Shown: piece by piece, positions 32,084 through 44,400 of the stretch
How positions within the stretch are numbered: the first letter of the stretch is position 1
Layout: the number at the start of each line of letters is the position of its first letter
NCBI RefSeq assembly: GCF_027579695.1
Contig: NC_083574.1
Coordinates: forward strand, 57,038,059-57,102,058
Direction of reading: 5' to 3'
DNA from: Neoarius graeffei
Lineage: Eukaryota; Chordata; Actinopteri; Siluriformes; Ariidae
DNA length: 64,000 nucleotides
Made by a program: the position numbers and the translations under genes
The notes under the pieces: generated by a model
Told to the model about the DNA's origin: nothing
Seen by the model: only the letters and a program-made list of their open reading frames with translations
Database searches by the model: none

Positions 32084-32500
32084 TAAAAGAATCAAAGGTC
32101 ACCGCTCATCTGTGGCAAGGTGCAGGATTAAGTGAAAACTTTGAGTAAATAGAATACAAATCCGGCACACTTGAAGTCTGTGCAATTATTTCTTTACTGA
32201 GAAAGCAAGCTTTTGGTCGCTAGACCTTCATCAGGCAGAGTGCATAGTCCAACAAACAGTGCTGAGTTAATACATCTTAATTAGTCTTAATTAGGAGCAC
32301 CTGTAGTCAGTGCTGCAGCCACTCTGTGTCAGTAGAGCATCATGGGAAATGTAGTGAAAATAGTCATGAAACATATACAAAAAAGAACAAGTCCATGCTG
32401 TGTACACATCAGGCTCCCGCCATATTAAGATGTATTAACTCAGCACTGTTTGTTGGACTATGCACTCTGCCTGATGAAGGTCTTGCAACCGAAAGCTTGC
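32084..32500. mobile_element. Unclassified 417-bp insertion with 81-bp inverted arms
   Basis: A perfect 13-bp repeat TTTCAAAAATAAG flanks it (32071-32083, 32501-32513). Inside, 32201-32281 and 32424-32504 are inverted copies with about four differences over 81 bases (GACCTTCATCAGGCAGAGTG in one arm, its inverse in the other). The 117 bases at the left end lie outside the inverted arms. A 13-bp duplication is long for a DNA transposon and suggests retroposition, but the inverted structure is odd for a SINE. Confidence 0.6.
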
Positions 32501-32563
32501 TTTCAAAAATAAGGAAATTTCAAAGTGACCCCAAACTTTTGAACAGTAGTGTATGATGTCTGT

Positions 32564-32901
32564 CCATCCATCCATAGCCGCTTATCCTGTATTACAGGGT
32601 CATGGGTAAGCTGGAGCCTATCCCAGCTGACTACGGGTGAAAGGCGGGGTACACCCTGGACATGTCGCCAGGTCATCGCAGGGCTGACACAGAGACAAAC
32701 AACCATTCACACTCACATTCACGGTGAATTTAGAGCCACCAATTAACCTAACCTGCATGTCTTTGGATTGTGGGGGAAACTGGAGCACCCAGACAACATG
32801 CAAACTCCACACAGAAAGGCTCTTGTCGGCCGCTGGGCTTGAACCCAGGACCTTCTTGCTGTGAAGTGACAGTGCTAACCACTACACCACTATGCCACCC
32901 T
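32564..32901 (-). mobile_element. tRNA-derived SINE
   Basis: SINE on the minus strand with CCATCCATCC tail at the left; body slightly shortened. Clear flanking duplications not found. Confidence 0.85.
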
Positions 32902-33029
32902 TCCTTTATTATTATTATTATTGTTGTTGTTGATGGTATCATTTTTTGTTGTTGTTGTTATTATTATTATTATATCATACATCCTTGATGACATAATACA
33001 CATTACATTTTGATGAACGCTATGAAGCA

Positions 33030-33386
33030 TCCATCCATCTATTATCTGTAGTCACTTATCTTGTTCTACAGGGTCGCAGGCAAGCTGGAGCCTATCCCAG
33101 TTGACTATGGGTGAGAGACGGGGTACACCCTGGACAAGTCACCAGGTCATCGCAGGGCTGACACAGAGACACAAACAACCATTCACACTCACGTTCACAC
33201 CTATAGTCACCAATTAGCCTAACCTGCATGCCTTTGGACTGTGGGGGAAACCGGAGCACCCCCACGCGGAAACAGGGAGAACATGCAAACTCCACACAGA
33301 AAGGCCCTCGTTGGCCACTGGGCTCAAACCCAGGACCTTCTTGCTGTGAGGCGACAGTGCTAACCACTATACCACCCTGCCGCCCC
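33030..33386 (-). mobile_element. tRNA-derived SINE, somewhat diverged
   Basis: Same family and orientation as its left neighbour, with several small internal losses in the conserved body. Confidence 0.85.
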
Positions 33387-33996
33387 CACGATGTCTAAAT
33401 GGGAGCAAAATGTTGTTAAGACCATACATTTGTTATAAAATACAATGAGTGAACTCTAAATTTCATCGTCGCCGTAGCTCGAGGTTAAGTATCCTTTCCA
33501 AGATCAGGCACAGGGTCCATGACCTTGCAGCCTTTCACTAAGGATTTTGTTTTGAGTGCTGATCAGTTTGCGATACTGATCCACACTGCTTGGACCCTCC
33601 ACAGGTTGCGTCCTGCGACCATTCACACCAATGGACAATTTAAATTAATCTATCCACGTTCACTGGATATGAGCAATCGCATGCTCTGATTGGCTACTCT
33701 ACTACTAGGCTATCAGTTCATATACCGTGAGTAGAGAAAAACAAAAAGATGGAGCACTTTGCTGAAGCAACCAAAGACGAAATAAAAATTCGACTTGAAA
33801 ACAACCCCCCCAAAAAAAACCACAAAAAGGCAACCAAATATGGAATGAAAGTATTTGATAGTAAGAAGGTGTTTTTTTCAATAATTATTATTATTATAGC
33901 ATTTTCCACAAATTACTCCTGTCATTTTTGCCAGTTTATTTACATTCTAAGTAGAAAAGATTTTGTCAGACGTTTTGTATAAAGTTTTTATTTATT
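33387..33996. other. Intergenic, nothing recognised
   Basis: No gene-like frame or known repeat; a short ATT run near 33884. Confidence 0.4.
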
Positions 33997-34010
33997 GAAT
34001 TTGCAAAAAA

Positions 34011-34390
34011 GGGCAGCACGGTGGTGTAGTGGTTAGCACTGTCGCCTCACAGCAAGAAGGTCCTGGGTTCGAGCCCAGTGGCTGGCGAGGGCCTTTCTGT
34101 GTGGAGTTTGCATGTTCTCCCCGTGTCCCCGTGGGTTTCCTCCGGGTGCTCCGGTTTCCCCCACAGTCCAAATACATGCAGGTTAGGTTAACTGGTGGCT
34201 CTAAATTGACCGTAGGTGTGAATGTGAGTGTGAATGGTTGTTTGTCTCTGTGTATCAGCCCTGCAATGACCTGGCGACTTGTCCAGGTGTACCCCGCCTC
34301 TCGCCCATAGTCAGCTGGGATAGGCTCCAGCTTGCCTGCAACCCTGTAGAACAGGATAAGCGGCTACAGATAATGGATGGATGGATAGAT
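34011..34390 (+). mobile_element. tRNA-derived SINE
   Basis: Complete SINE with GGATGGATGGAT tail; 14-bp target duplication GAATTTGCAAAAAA at 33997-34010 and 34391-34404. Confidence 0.93.
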
Positions 34391-34516
34391 GAATTTGCAA
34401 AAAATAAAAATGCTCTGTTTCTCAAAATCCAGTGAATGTGGATTTTCAACTCAATATACACACCTCGTCTGCTATCAGCTCATTTACAATTTGATTTCAT
34501 GGAATAATTGTTAAGT

Positions 34517-34677
34517 AGCCAGGTAACCTAACTGCATGTCTTTGGACTGTGGGGGAAACCCACACGGACACAGGGAGAACATGCAAACTCCACACAGAAA
34601 GGCCCCTGTTGGCTAATGGGCTTGAACCCAGAACCTGTGAAGCAACAGTGCTAACCACTACACCACTATGCTGCCCT
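34517..34677 (-). mobile_element. Fragment of a tRNA-derived SINE
   Basis: Head and first part of the body only, minus strand, with a small internal loss near the B box. Confidence 0.75.
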
Positions 34678-35384
34678 GACTCTAAATTTAAAAAGGGTGT
34701 AAAATTAGGTCAGCTAAATGAGAAATAATTTGGTATTAAGTTGTTTTGGTGAGTAAGGGAATGCTTCAGTAGGAGACTGTCTTCTTTTCTTCTTTTTCTG
34801 GACTTTATTTTCCCATTTAACCTTATCCTGATATTAAAAATAGGTATTTATTGAGTTAAAATAGTCCCCCTCCTGACTGAATTTCAGAAGATGAAATATT
34901 ATTGAAAGTTTTTTGATAAGACAAAACATTTAGGCTATTAAATTTATTCAAATATAGAAAACATCCAGATAGTTTACACACACAAATGATAATTGATTTG
35001 ATTGATTCATTCATTCAGACAGACAGCTGAATCAGCTTATTATTAATTAGATGACGTGAGCTTGAACCTGCAGCACAGTGGGCCTTCAGGACACTTCAGG
35101 AGCGGAAAATACAGAGCTCGTATTCGTTCATAAATGAATCCTCTAGAAATAACTCGTTCACAAACCACTTACCACGACTCTGAGGAATCGACTTACAGAG
35201 TCGCTGATTCAGACACACTTTAATCGCTGTAACCAACAGAAGAGCAGCTGAAGTTTCAGTTTCCAGAGAGTTCATTTTAGTGGGACAGATCTGAAGGTGC
35301 GCAGTGTGTAGCCTCATTGGGACTGTCTCAGAAATCGTAAATAACTGGAATAAAGCTTTGTATTCGTATATAAAACATAAGGGA
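34678..35384. other. Upstream region of PGPEP1L
   Basis: Unique-looking sequence that should contain the PGPEP1L promoter and 5' UTR. I see no convincing TATA box or other defined site. Confidence 0.35.
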
Positions 35385-35421
35385 ATGGACTCTTGTAAAC
35401 CAGAGCTGATTGTGCTCACAG
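35385..35421 (+). CDS. PGPEP1L: PGPEP1L exon 1 (residues 1-12)
   Basis: This 37-base exon is found by family logic: ATG then [11 protein letters not shown], ending ACAG|GTGTGTG with the first base of a Gly codon. Vertebrate PGPEP1 likewise has a tiny first exon ending just before the FGPF motif. The join to exon 2 gives VLTGFGPF. Confidence 0.88.
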
Positions 35422-38400
35422 GTGTGTGAAAAGGATTAACCTGCTACTTTACTCACAGCTGTTTGTGAAGCCTTGATTTTTTTGCTCTTGCTGTGGTCAT
35501 TTTACATATGATCACATATACATATTACCGTACATACGTCCATCCTTGTAATTTTTATAAGTTTTTTTTTCTTTCTTCAGGGTTTGGTCCATTCCGACAG
35601 TACTTGGTGAATCCAAGTTGGGAAGCAGTTAAGGTTGTTTATCAATTTTATGTTTACACTTGGGGTGAAACAGTGATGATTATGGTAGCAAATTATTAGA
35701 TATGGTGATATTGGTAGAACATGCCTATTTTTTGAAGACATGTTAAGCAGATTGCTCTTAACCTTGAGTAATTTAGATAAACAGTGTAGCAATAGGGGCG
35801 GCACGGTGGTGAAGTGGTTAGCGCTGTCACCTCACAGCAAGAAGGTCCTGGGTTCAAGCCCAGCAGCCGACAAGGGCCTTTTTGTGTGGAGTTTGCATGT
35901 TCTCCCCGTGTCCGTGTGGGTTTCCTCCGGGTGCTCCGGTTTCCCCCACAGTCCAAAGACATGCAGGTTAGGTTAACTGGTGACTCTAAATTGACCGTAG
36001 GTGTGAATGTGAGTATGAATGGTTGTCCGTGTCTATGTGTCAGCCCTGTGATGACTTGGAGACTTGTCCAGGGTGTACCCCACCTCTCGCCCATAGTTAG
36101 CTGGGATAGGCTCCAGCTTGCCTGCAACCCTATAGGACAGGATAAGCGGCTACAGATAATGGATGGATAGTGTAGAAATAGCATATTCAGTGATTAAAAT
36201 GTTGACAACAGGGAGTGTCACATACATCTGGTTGCTTAAGCACATGCAAATGCTGTAAATGTATATAATAATAATAATAATAACAGCAGAGTGACCATAC
36301 AGTGATGCATAGAATGTGTGCTCTATAATTTCTTCGGCTGGTTGTTTCGTAACCGATGATGCTTTTCACATTTCAGAGTCTACAAAATCAGTAAAATGAA
36401 TTTAAAATATATCCAAAAGATAATGGGTCACAATTAACAAGGTAGTAGTCTCCATGGTAAGGCTAAATAATAAATGTATTTCTCATAGGATTTGAAGAGA
36501 ATGGGCCTTGGGGACAACATTGAGATTCACATTGTACAGATTCCTGTGTGTTACTCAAAAGCTCAACAGACTATTGCTGAAATATGGCACAATCTGAAAC
36601 CAAAGGTATGGACACTGCTGTGATACACTGCAAAATAATATTACTTACATTTCTGGCATGTTGTTCGCCCCAAATGCACCATCTTCTGGTTGTTATGGGA
36701 AATATACTGCAATACTAAGTCTCCTACATGAGGTTACAATAGTAAACGAGTCAATCTTGCTCATGTGAATCCGTCCACAGTGCCCAAATGTCAATTTTGG
36801 AATTGCAAAGCTCAAAAAAAAAAAATTGAGTTAATAAAATTTAATGAAGCTGGTGGGGTAATATCAGTAGTGAGCTCAGGTTACTGTCTGTGTGGAGTTT
36901 TATATGTTCTTTCCATGTTCACATGAGCTTCTTTTGGATTCTCATGTTTCTTGCCACCTTACTGGTAGGTGGATTGGCTATGCTAAATTGCCCCATATGT
37001 GAGTGTGTGTGCGCATGGTGCCCTGTGATGGACTGGTGTCCCATCCAGGGTGCCTTCCAACTTCACTTCCAGCTTTACTGTGATGGGCTCTGGATCTACC
37101 TCTAAAATAAAGGTGTTACTGAAGATGAATGGAAATTTTGGTATAGAATTACATTTGTAGATTGGTTACTGTTTTTCTGAATTCCTTCCTCAATAGAGAT
37201 GTGATCTGCCAAATGCTGTTGAGTCCTTGGCAAATAGCACGTTTGTGCACAAAACTGTACATTGTACCCTGAGGGTTCTATCATCTGAAATAAACAAACA
37301 GCAGTGCATCCTTTCAAAGTTGTTCTACTATGTGTAAACTTTTTGAAGTTACATTGTTAAAAATATCTTCAATATCCTAGTGCATTTCAGACGATTAGAT
37401 TAGATTAGATTAGATTAGATTAGATTAGATTAGATTAATAGATAAAACTTTATTGATCCCTTTGGGAGGGTTCCCTCAGGGAAATTAAGATTCCAGCAGC
37501 ATCATTACAGATAAACAGAGAAAAGAAATAGAGAAAACTTCTAGATAAGTTAAAATAAATTAAGTATTTACATATACAAATTTAAAAAGAATAAGATATG
37601 GGGAAGGGGGGAGGGGGGAAGTAGGTGGGGGGAAAAGGGGGGGAGAAGGGGGGTGGCGGCAGGAGAGATATTGCACTTTATATTGCACATTATATTGCAC
37701 ATTATATTGCACATTGTCTGGTATTGCTTATTGTTAGGCTAGGCTACTGCTCCTTCCCATCCTCTGTCCTCCTGTTACCCCTCCTCCCCCCAGAGAGTTG
37801 TACAGTCTGATGGCATGAGGAACAAAGGAGTTTTTAAGTCTGTTCGTCCTGCACTTGGGAAGGAGCATTCTGTCACTGAACAGGCTCCTCTGGTTGCTGA
37901 TGACTGTGTGCAGAGGGTGACTGGCATCGTCTATGATGTTCAATAGTTTGTCCATAGATCTCTTCTCTGCCACCGTCACCAGAGAGTCCAGCTTCATGCC
38001 GACCACAGAGCCGGCCCGCCTGATCAGTTTGTCCAGCCTGGATGTGTCCTTCTTGGATGTGCTGCCCCCCCCAGCACACCACGGTGTAAAACAGGACACT
38101 GGTGACCACAGACTGATAGAACATCCAAAGGAGTTTCCTGCAGATGTTAAAGGACCGCAGCCTCCTAAGGAAGCATAACCTGTTCTGTCTCTTCCTGTAT
38201 AAGTGTTTGTTTGGTGCTGCAAGTCCAGTCCAGCTTGCTGTCCAGCCACAGCCCGAGGTACTTGTAGGAATCCACAGCCTCCACCTCGACTCCCTCGATC
38301 AGAACTGGCTGTGACCTTGGTCTGGACCTCCTAAAGTCAATGACCAGCTCCTTGGTCTTCGAGGTGTTGAGCTGCAGATGGTTCCTGTTGCACCACACAG

Positions 38401-41400
38401 CAAAGTCCCTCACCAGGCTCCTATACTCCTCCTCTCTGTCGTCACTGATACACCCAGCGATGGCTGTGTCATCGGCAAACTTCTGAATGTGACACAGCTC
38501 TGAGTTGTAGCAGAAGTCCGTGGTGTACAGGGTGAAGAGAAGAGGGGCCAGCACTGTGCCCTGGGGTGCTCCGGTGCTGCTAATCACAGTGTCAGACATG
38601 ATGTCCTTCAGCCTGATGTACTGCGGCCTGCCAGTGAGGTAGCTGGAGATCCAGGTGACCAGGCAGGGGTCCACTTGCATCCTGTTCAGTTTGTCCTGAA
38701 GCAATAGGGGCTGGATGGTGTTGAAGGCACTCGAAGTCCAAGAAGAGGATCCTCACTGTGCCATTTCCCTTATTCAGATGCGAGTGGGCTTGGTGTAGCA
38801 GGTAGAGGATGGCATCTTCCACACCGACACCTGCCCGGTACGCAAACTGCAGACAGTCCTGGGCATGTTGTACCTGGGGTCTGAGGAGGCTGAGGAAGAG
38901 CCGCTCCAACATCTTCATCAGATGTGAAGTGAGTGCCACCGGTCGGAAGTCGTTCAGCTCTCTGGGCCGATTCTTTTTGGGAAGTGGAACGATACATGAT
39001 GTCTTCCAGAGGATGGGCACTCTCCCCAGCTGCAGGTTAAGCTTGAAGATGCGTTGGAGTGGTTCACCCAGTTCAGCAGCGCAGGTCTTCAGTAGTCGGG
39101 GACACAACTTGTCCGGGCCTGCTGCTTTCCTGGGGTGAAGCTTCCTCAGTTGACCTCTGACCTGGTCTGCAGTAATGCATGGAGGAGTCTGTGTTGAGGT
39201 GGGGGAGGAGGGGGCTGCTGTGATGACTGGGGGGAGGTGTGTTGAGGGAAGAAGGAGAGATGGCTGCAGTGAGGGAGAGGGTGGGGAGGACGTGGGCTGG
39301 TTGAACCGATTGAAAAAGTCATTCAACTCATTCACCCTCTCCACTGTCCCCTCAACGACTCTGGTCTTTGTATTGTGGCCTGTGATGGTTTTCACACCTT
39401 CCCAGACCTCCCTCATGCTGTTCTCCTTCAGCTTCTGCTCCACCTTTCTCCTGTAGCTGTCCTTAGCTTCTCTCACACAGCGTTTTACCTCCTGCTGTGC
39501 TGCTTTCATTGCCTCCCTATCCCTGCTCCTGAAGGCATCTTTCTTCCTGTTGAGGACAGTTTTGACTTCTTGTGTTACCCATGTCTTGTTATTAGGGTAA
39601 CACTGTACAGTCTTAGCAGGGGAGACCACGTCTGCACAGAAGTTAAGGTAATCCGTCAGACAGTGTGTCAGCCCCTCTATGTCCTCACAGTGTGGACTAA
39701 GCAGCACATCCCAGTCCGTGATGTCATAACAGTCCCTGAGGGCATCTTCCATTTCGGGGGACAACCTCCTGATAGAGCTAGTTGTTGCAGGCTGCCTTTG
39801 AACCAGGGGGGTGTACTTTGGCTGTAGAAGAACCAGGTTGTGGTCAGACTTCCCTGGTGGGGGGAGGGTTGTGACTCTGTATGCATCCCTCACATTAGCA
39901 TACAGCAAGTCAATTGTCCTGTTGGACAATCCACAGCCTGGTAAAAAGCAGCCAAAGTAGAGTCCAAAGTAGCGTGATTAAAGTCCCCAGAAATTATCAT
40001 AAATGCCTCAGGGTGCTGTGTCTGCAGCCTTGCTGTGACAGAGTGAATCCTCTCACATTCAGCGGCTGTGTCTGCCCTCGGAGGGATGTAAACACAGATG
40101 GTGATCACGTGACTGAACTCCCTCGGCAGATAATATGGCCGCAGGCTAACGGCTAGCAGCTCTAAGTCCGGGCAACATAAAACTGTCTTTACGGAGATAT
40201 GTCCCGGGTTACACCAGCGGTTGTTAACATAAATGATGAGTCCCCCACCTTTGCTTTTCCCGCATGTGTTAGTGTCTCTGTCGGCTCTCACAGCAGTGAA
40301 TCCCTGCAGGTCCACATTAGCATCTGGTACAAAGTGTGTTAGCCATGTCTCCGTAAAGATAAATGTGGCAGCGGGGGCGTGGTCAAGCGCCGGTCTGTGA
40401 CAGGAGGGCGGAGTCAGGGAAGGTAAGTGGCAGAATCACTACACCTGACTGCAATTAACCTGTTTGTGTGTGTCTTCCCAGTGACCACGCCCTATTTAGG
40501 GAGGGAGAGTAGAGAGCAGGTGAGCTCTTCCTGAACCAGACGCTGTGTGTGTCTGAAAAGTGCATACCTAAGTGTTATGCTGAAAAGTGTGGCAATAAAA
40601 GGTTCTGTCAAACCTGATCTCTGTCCTGCCGTCCTCTGTGCTCCACCCACGAACACTGAACCGTTACAGTGGTGCCGAAACCCGGGACCTGGAGCACAGC
40701 AGCCTAACAGCCCCATGGAGTCCTCCCCGTTCGCTGAACTGGTCCACGCCCTCGCCACGGCCCAGCAAAGCCAGCACCAGGCGCTACTCGCCCTCCGAAA
40801 GGAGCAAGAACAGCGGTTCGAGGCCCTGGTGTTGGCCCAACAAGAAGATCGAGAGGCGTTCCGGCACCTCCTCATGTCGGCGGGGTCCACCAGCGCTCCT
40901 ACCGCGGGACCGTCTCCCCTCGCCGTCACCAAGATGGGCCCGCAGGACGACCCCGAGGCGTTCATCACGCTCTTCGAGCAAGTCGCCGAAGCCTCGGGGT
41001 GGCCGATGGAGCAGCGCGTGGCGCGCCTCCTCCCCCTGCTAACGGGAGAGGCACAGCTGGCCACGCTACAGCTCCCCGCCGACCGCCAGCTGGCCTACGC
41101 AGACCTCCGCCGGGCCGTCCTCCAGCGCGTGGGGCGCACCCCAGAACAGCAGTGCCAGCGCTTCTGCGCATTGCGCTTGGAGGAAGTCGGCCGGCCGTTC
41201 ACGTTTGGCCAGTAGCTCCGGGACTGCTGGCGGTGGCTGAGGGCCGACAACCGCGACGCCGAGGGAATCATCGACCAGGTGGTGCTGGAACAGTTCATCG
41301 CTCGCTTGCCAGCAGGAACTGCGGAGTGGGTCCAGTGCCACCGCCCGGCGTCGCTGGATCAGGCAGTCGAGCTGGCGGAGGACCATTTGGCAGCTGTCCC

Positions 41401-44400
41401 AGTGGCAGGACAGGAGATGGCATCTTCTCTTCTCTCCTCCTCTCTCTCTCTCTCTCTCTCTCTCCCCCTCCTCCTGTGTCCCGTCCTCGCCCCATTCCCC
41501 CACCGCGGAGGCGGGGGCCGGCACCACCCCGGCCGGCCCGCCGCACCCGCGGTGCCCTCCCGTTTCTCCCTTCGGTGTCTGTCTCTCCCCCCCCCTCAGG
41601 TGAGTGAGCCCTAGATCACCGGTGCAGAGGGAAAGCCCGGGCCGGTTTGCTGGCTCTGCGGGGACCCGGGCCATTTTCAACAGCAGTGCACGGCGATGGA
41701 GGTGGGCGCGGTGGTTCGGATCCCCGACGCGCCAGAGGCCGCCCTCGATCGGGCCGGAGCGTATCGCATACCGGTGAGTATCCAAGGGGATACATATCAG
41801 GCGTTGGTGGATTCTGGCTGTAATCAGACCTCAATTCACCAAAGCCTGGAAGTGCTTCGACAGCACATTGATATCTGAGCTCCGTATCAATGCACTGCCG
41901 AAGTGCGCAGAAGGTGTTAGTACGCCTGTCATTACAGTGCGGACTTTCCATAGCATAGAAAATCGCTACGTTTCAATTTGTGTAACTGAATTTGTTTCAT
42001 ATCACTGGTCATATAAACCTATGTAAACAGGAAAAACACGGAAGAATTTGGTCGCATCTAACTACAGCCCCAAAAAATACCATTGGCCATACTGAGCCTA
42101 GCTACATTGCTAACAGGCGTGACAGTGCATCTGACTGCGTCTGACTGACTGGGAGGTCGCGCAAAGCTCGAAGAGGTACGGAGCAGCTCGTCTCAATTCA
42201 GATAAGAGCATATTTCATTATGGAAGTACGGTGGACTGTTCCTTTAAACTCTGGAAGGAGAAGGTCCCCGTGGCGTTGGTGTCGGTGGTTCCGGAGAAGG
42301 CGGAGCTGGGGCCAGAGGTTCAAAAAGGGGCATTGACATCACGTACGCCTCCGGTCCCCTGTGGAGACCACCTCTCCCCGACCCAGCTCACGGAGGTCGC
42401 CCAGTTGCAGGCCGAGTTTTCGGATGTGTTCTCGCCCCTGCCCAGTAGCACTAACCTCATAGAGCACCACATAGAGACTCCCCCGGGGGTAGTAGTGCGT
42501 AGCCGCCCTTACAGACTACCCGTACACACAAAAAAAGGTGGTTCGGGAAGAACTTGAGACCATGCTCGAAATGGGCATCGTTGAGGAGTCCCACAGTGAC
42601 TGGAGCAGCCCGGTGGTCTTGGTACCCAAGGCCGACGGGTCGGTCCGGTTCTGTGTGGACTACAGAAAAGTCAACGCGGTGTCTAAATTCGACGCGTACC
42701 CAATGCCTCGTATTGATGAGTTGCTCAATCGACTCGGCACTGCTCGCTTTTATTCGACGCTGGATTCGACGAAGGGATATTGTCAGATCCCCTTGACTCC
42801 ACTATCCCGAGAAAAAACGGCCTTTTCCACACCGTCTGGTTTACACCAATTCGTCACCCTTCCGTTTGGGCTGTTTGTGGCGCCCGCTACGTTTCAGCAG
42901 CTGATGGACAGAGTCCTCCGCCCTCACGCCACTTATGCGGCCGCTTATCTAGATGATATCATCGTCTATAGTAATGACTGGCAGCGGCACCTCGAACACC
43001 TGAGGGCCGTCCTTAGGTCACTGAGGCGAGCGGGGCTCACAGCCAACCCAAAGAAGTGTGCGATTGGGCGGGTGGAAGTACGGTATCTGGGCTTCCACTT
43101 GGGCAACGGGCAGGTGCGTCCCCAAATTAATAAGATGGCAGCAATTGCAGCCTGCCCGAGGCCCAAGACCAAAAAGGGGGTGAGACAGTTCCTGGGGCTG
43201 GCTGGCTATTACCGTAGGTTTATACCTAATTATTCGAACGTCACCAGCCCGCTGACTGATCTCACTAAAAAGGGGGCACCAGATCCAGTCCAGTGGACGG
43301 AGCAATGCCAGCGGGCTTTTTCAGAGGTAAAGGCTGCACTGTGTGGGGGGCCACTTTTACACTCCCCTGACTTTTCTCTCCCCTTTGTGTTGCAGACCGA
43401 TGCGTCGGACAGAGGGCTGGGGGCGATTTTGTCCCAGGAGGTGGAGGGGGAGGACCGCCCCGTCCTGTACATCAGCAGGAAGCTGTCAGTGTGTGAGGGG
43501 CGCTACAGCATGATAGAGAAAGAGTGTCTGGCGATCAAGTGGGCGGTCCTCGCCCTCCGTTACTACCTGCTGGGGTGCCCTTTCACCCTCTGTTCGGACC
43601 ACGTGCCCCTCCAGTGGCTCCATCGCATGAAAGGTACCAACGCGCGGATCACCCGTTGGTATCTGGCACTCCAACCCTTCAATTTTAAGGTGGTCCACAG
43701 GCCGGGGGCGCAGATGGTCGTGGCGGACTTCCTCTCCCGTCAAGGGGGGGGGGGGGGGGGAGTCGGCTGCAGGCCGGATGGCCGCCCGGCCTGAGTCGGG
43801 CGGTGGGGGTATGTGGCAGCGAGGGCGTGGTCAAGCGCCGGTCTGTGACAGGAGGGCGGAGTCAGGGAAGGTAAGTGGCAGAATCACTACACCTGACTGC
43901 AATTAACCTGTTTGTGTGTGTCTTCCCAGTGACCGCGCCCTATTTAGGGAGGGAGAGCAGAGAGCACTTCCTGAACCAGACGCTGAGTGTGTGTGTCTGA
44001 AAAGTGCATACCTAAGTGTTATGCTGAAAAGTGTGTCAATAAAAGGTTCTGTCAAACCTGATCTCTGTCCTGCCGTCCTCTGTGCTCCACCCACGAACAC
44101 TGAACCGTTACAATAAATAAGCTGCTCTCCCGGTAAATCCATTGGTTGTTCAGAGCGGATAGCTCATCAACTTTATTCGTATAAGTTAATTTTTTTTGTA
44201 ATTTAATTCAAAATGGTAAACTTTCATATTCTATATTCATTTCACATAAAGTGACTTAATTTTGATGATTTATGGCCTATAGCTCATGAAAATCAGAAAT
44301 CCAGTCTCTCAAATGATTAGAATATTTCCTAAGATCAATCAAAAAAGAATTTACAATACAGAAATATCCAACTTCTGAAAAGTATGTTCATTTATACACT

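Larger units (their letters stand above)
30829..32551. mobile_element. Tc1/mariner-type MITE carrying three insertions
   Basis: The ends CATTGCCATTCAAAAGTTTG and, inverted, CACTACTGTTCAAAAGTTTG, both followed by GGGGTCAC, are bordered by TA (30827-30828, 32552-32553). Removing two SINEs and a 417-bp insertion with their target duplications leaves about 530 bp. No transposase. Confidence 0.85.
40364..44112 (+). mobile_element. Gypsy-type LTR retrotransposon fossil, young, broken
   Basis: Both LTRs are present (about 300 bp each, TGTGGCAG..CCGTTACA) and a perfect 5-bp target duplication ATAAA flanks the element (40359-40363, 44113-44117). Parts in order: left LTR, primer-binding site next to it (TGGTGCCGAAACCCGGGA at 40671), gag-like region (about 40715-41690), a short protease-like region, reverse transcriptase with RNase H (about 42538-43740), right LTR. 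The LTRs differ by only about 2 %, so insertion is recent. The internal region is broken at several places and holds an unrelated inserted repeat at about 41850-42245. It sits inside LINE copy 2 and is younger than it. Confidence 0.92.
37390..44185 (-). mobile_element. LINE of the CR1/L2 group, copy 2, split by a Gypsy element
   Basis: The 3' end at the left shows eight or so ATTAG repeats, then GATAAAACTTTATTGATCCC. Reverse transcriptase lies at about 37734-39929 with [20 protein letters not shown], the catalytic FADDTAIAG box near 38470, and the C-terminal [19 protein letters not shown]. The APE-type endonuclease lies at 39890-40358 ([27 protein letters not shown]) and continues beyond the LTR element at 44118-44185 with [10 protein letters not shown]. 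It is 5'-truncated there. Frame breaks near 38240, 38735 and 39915 make it inactive. It looks like the Rex1/Babar or L2 clade. Confidence 0.85.

Noticed and set aside
41066-41785. Long GC-rich frame on the minus strand
   Set aside because: Antisense shadow of the Gypsy fossil's internal region.
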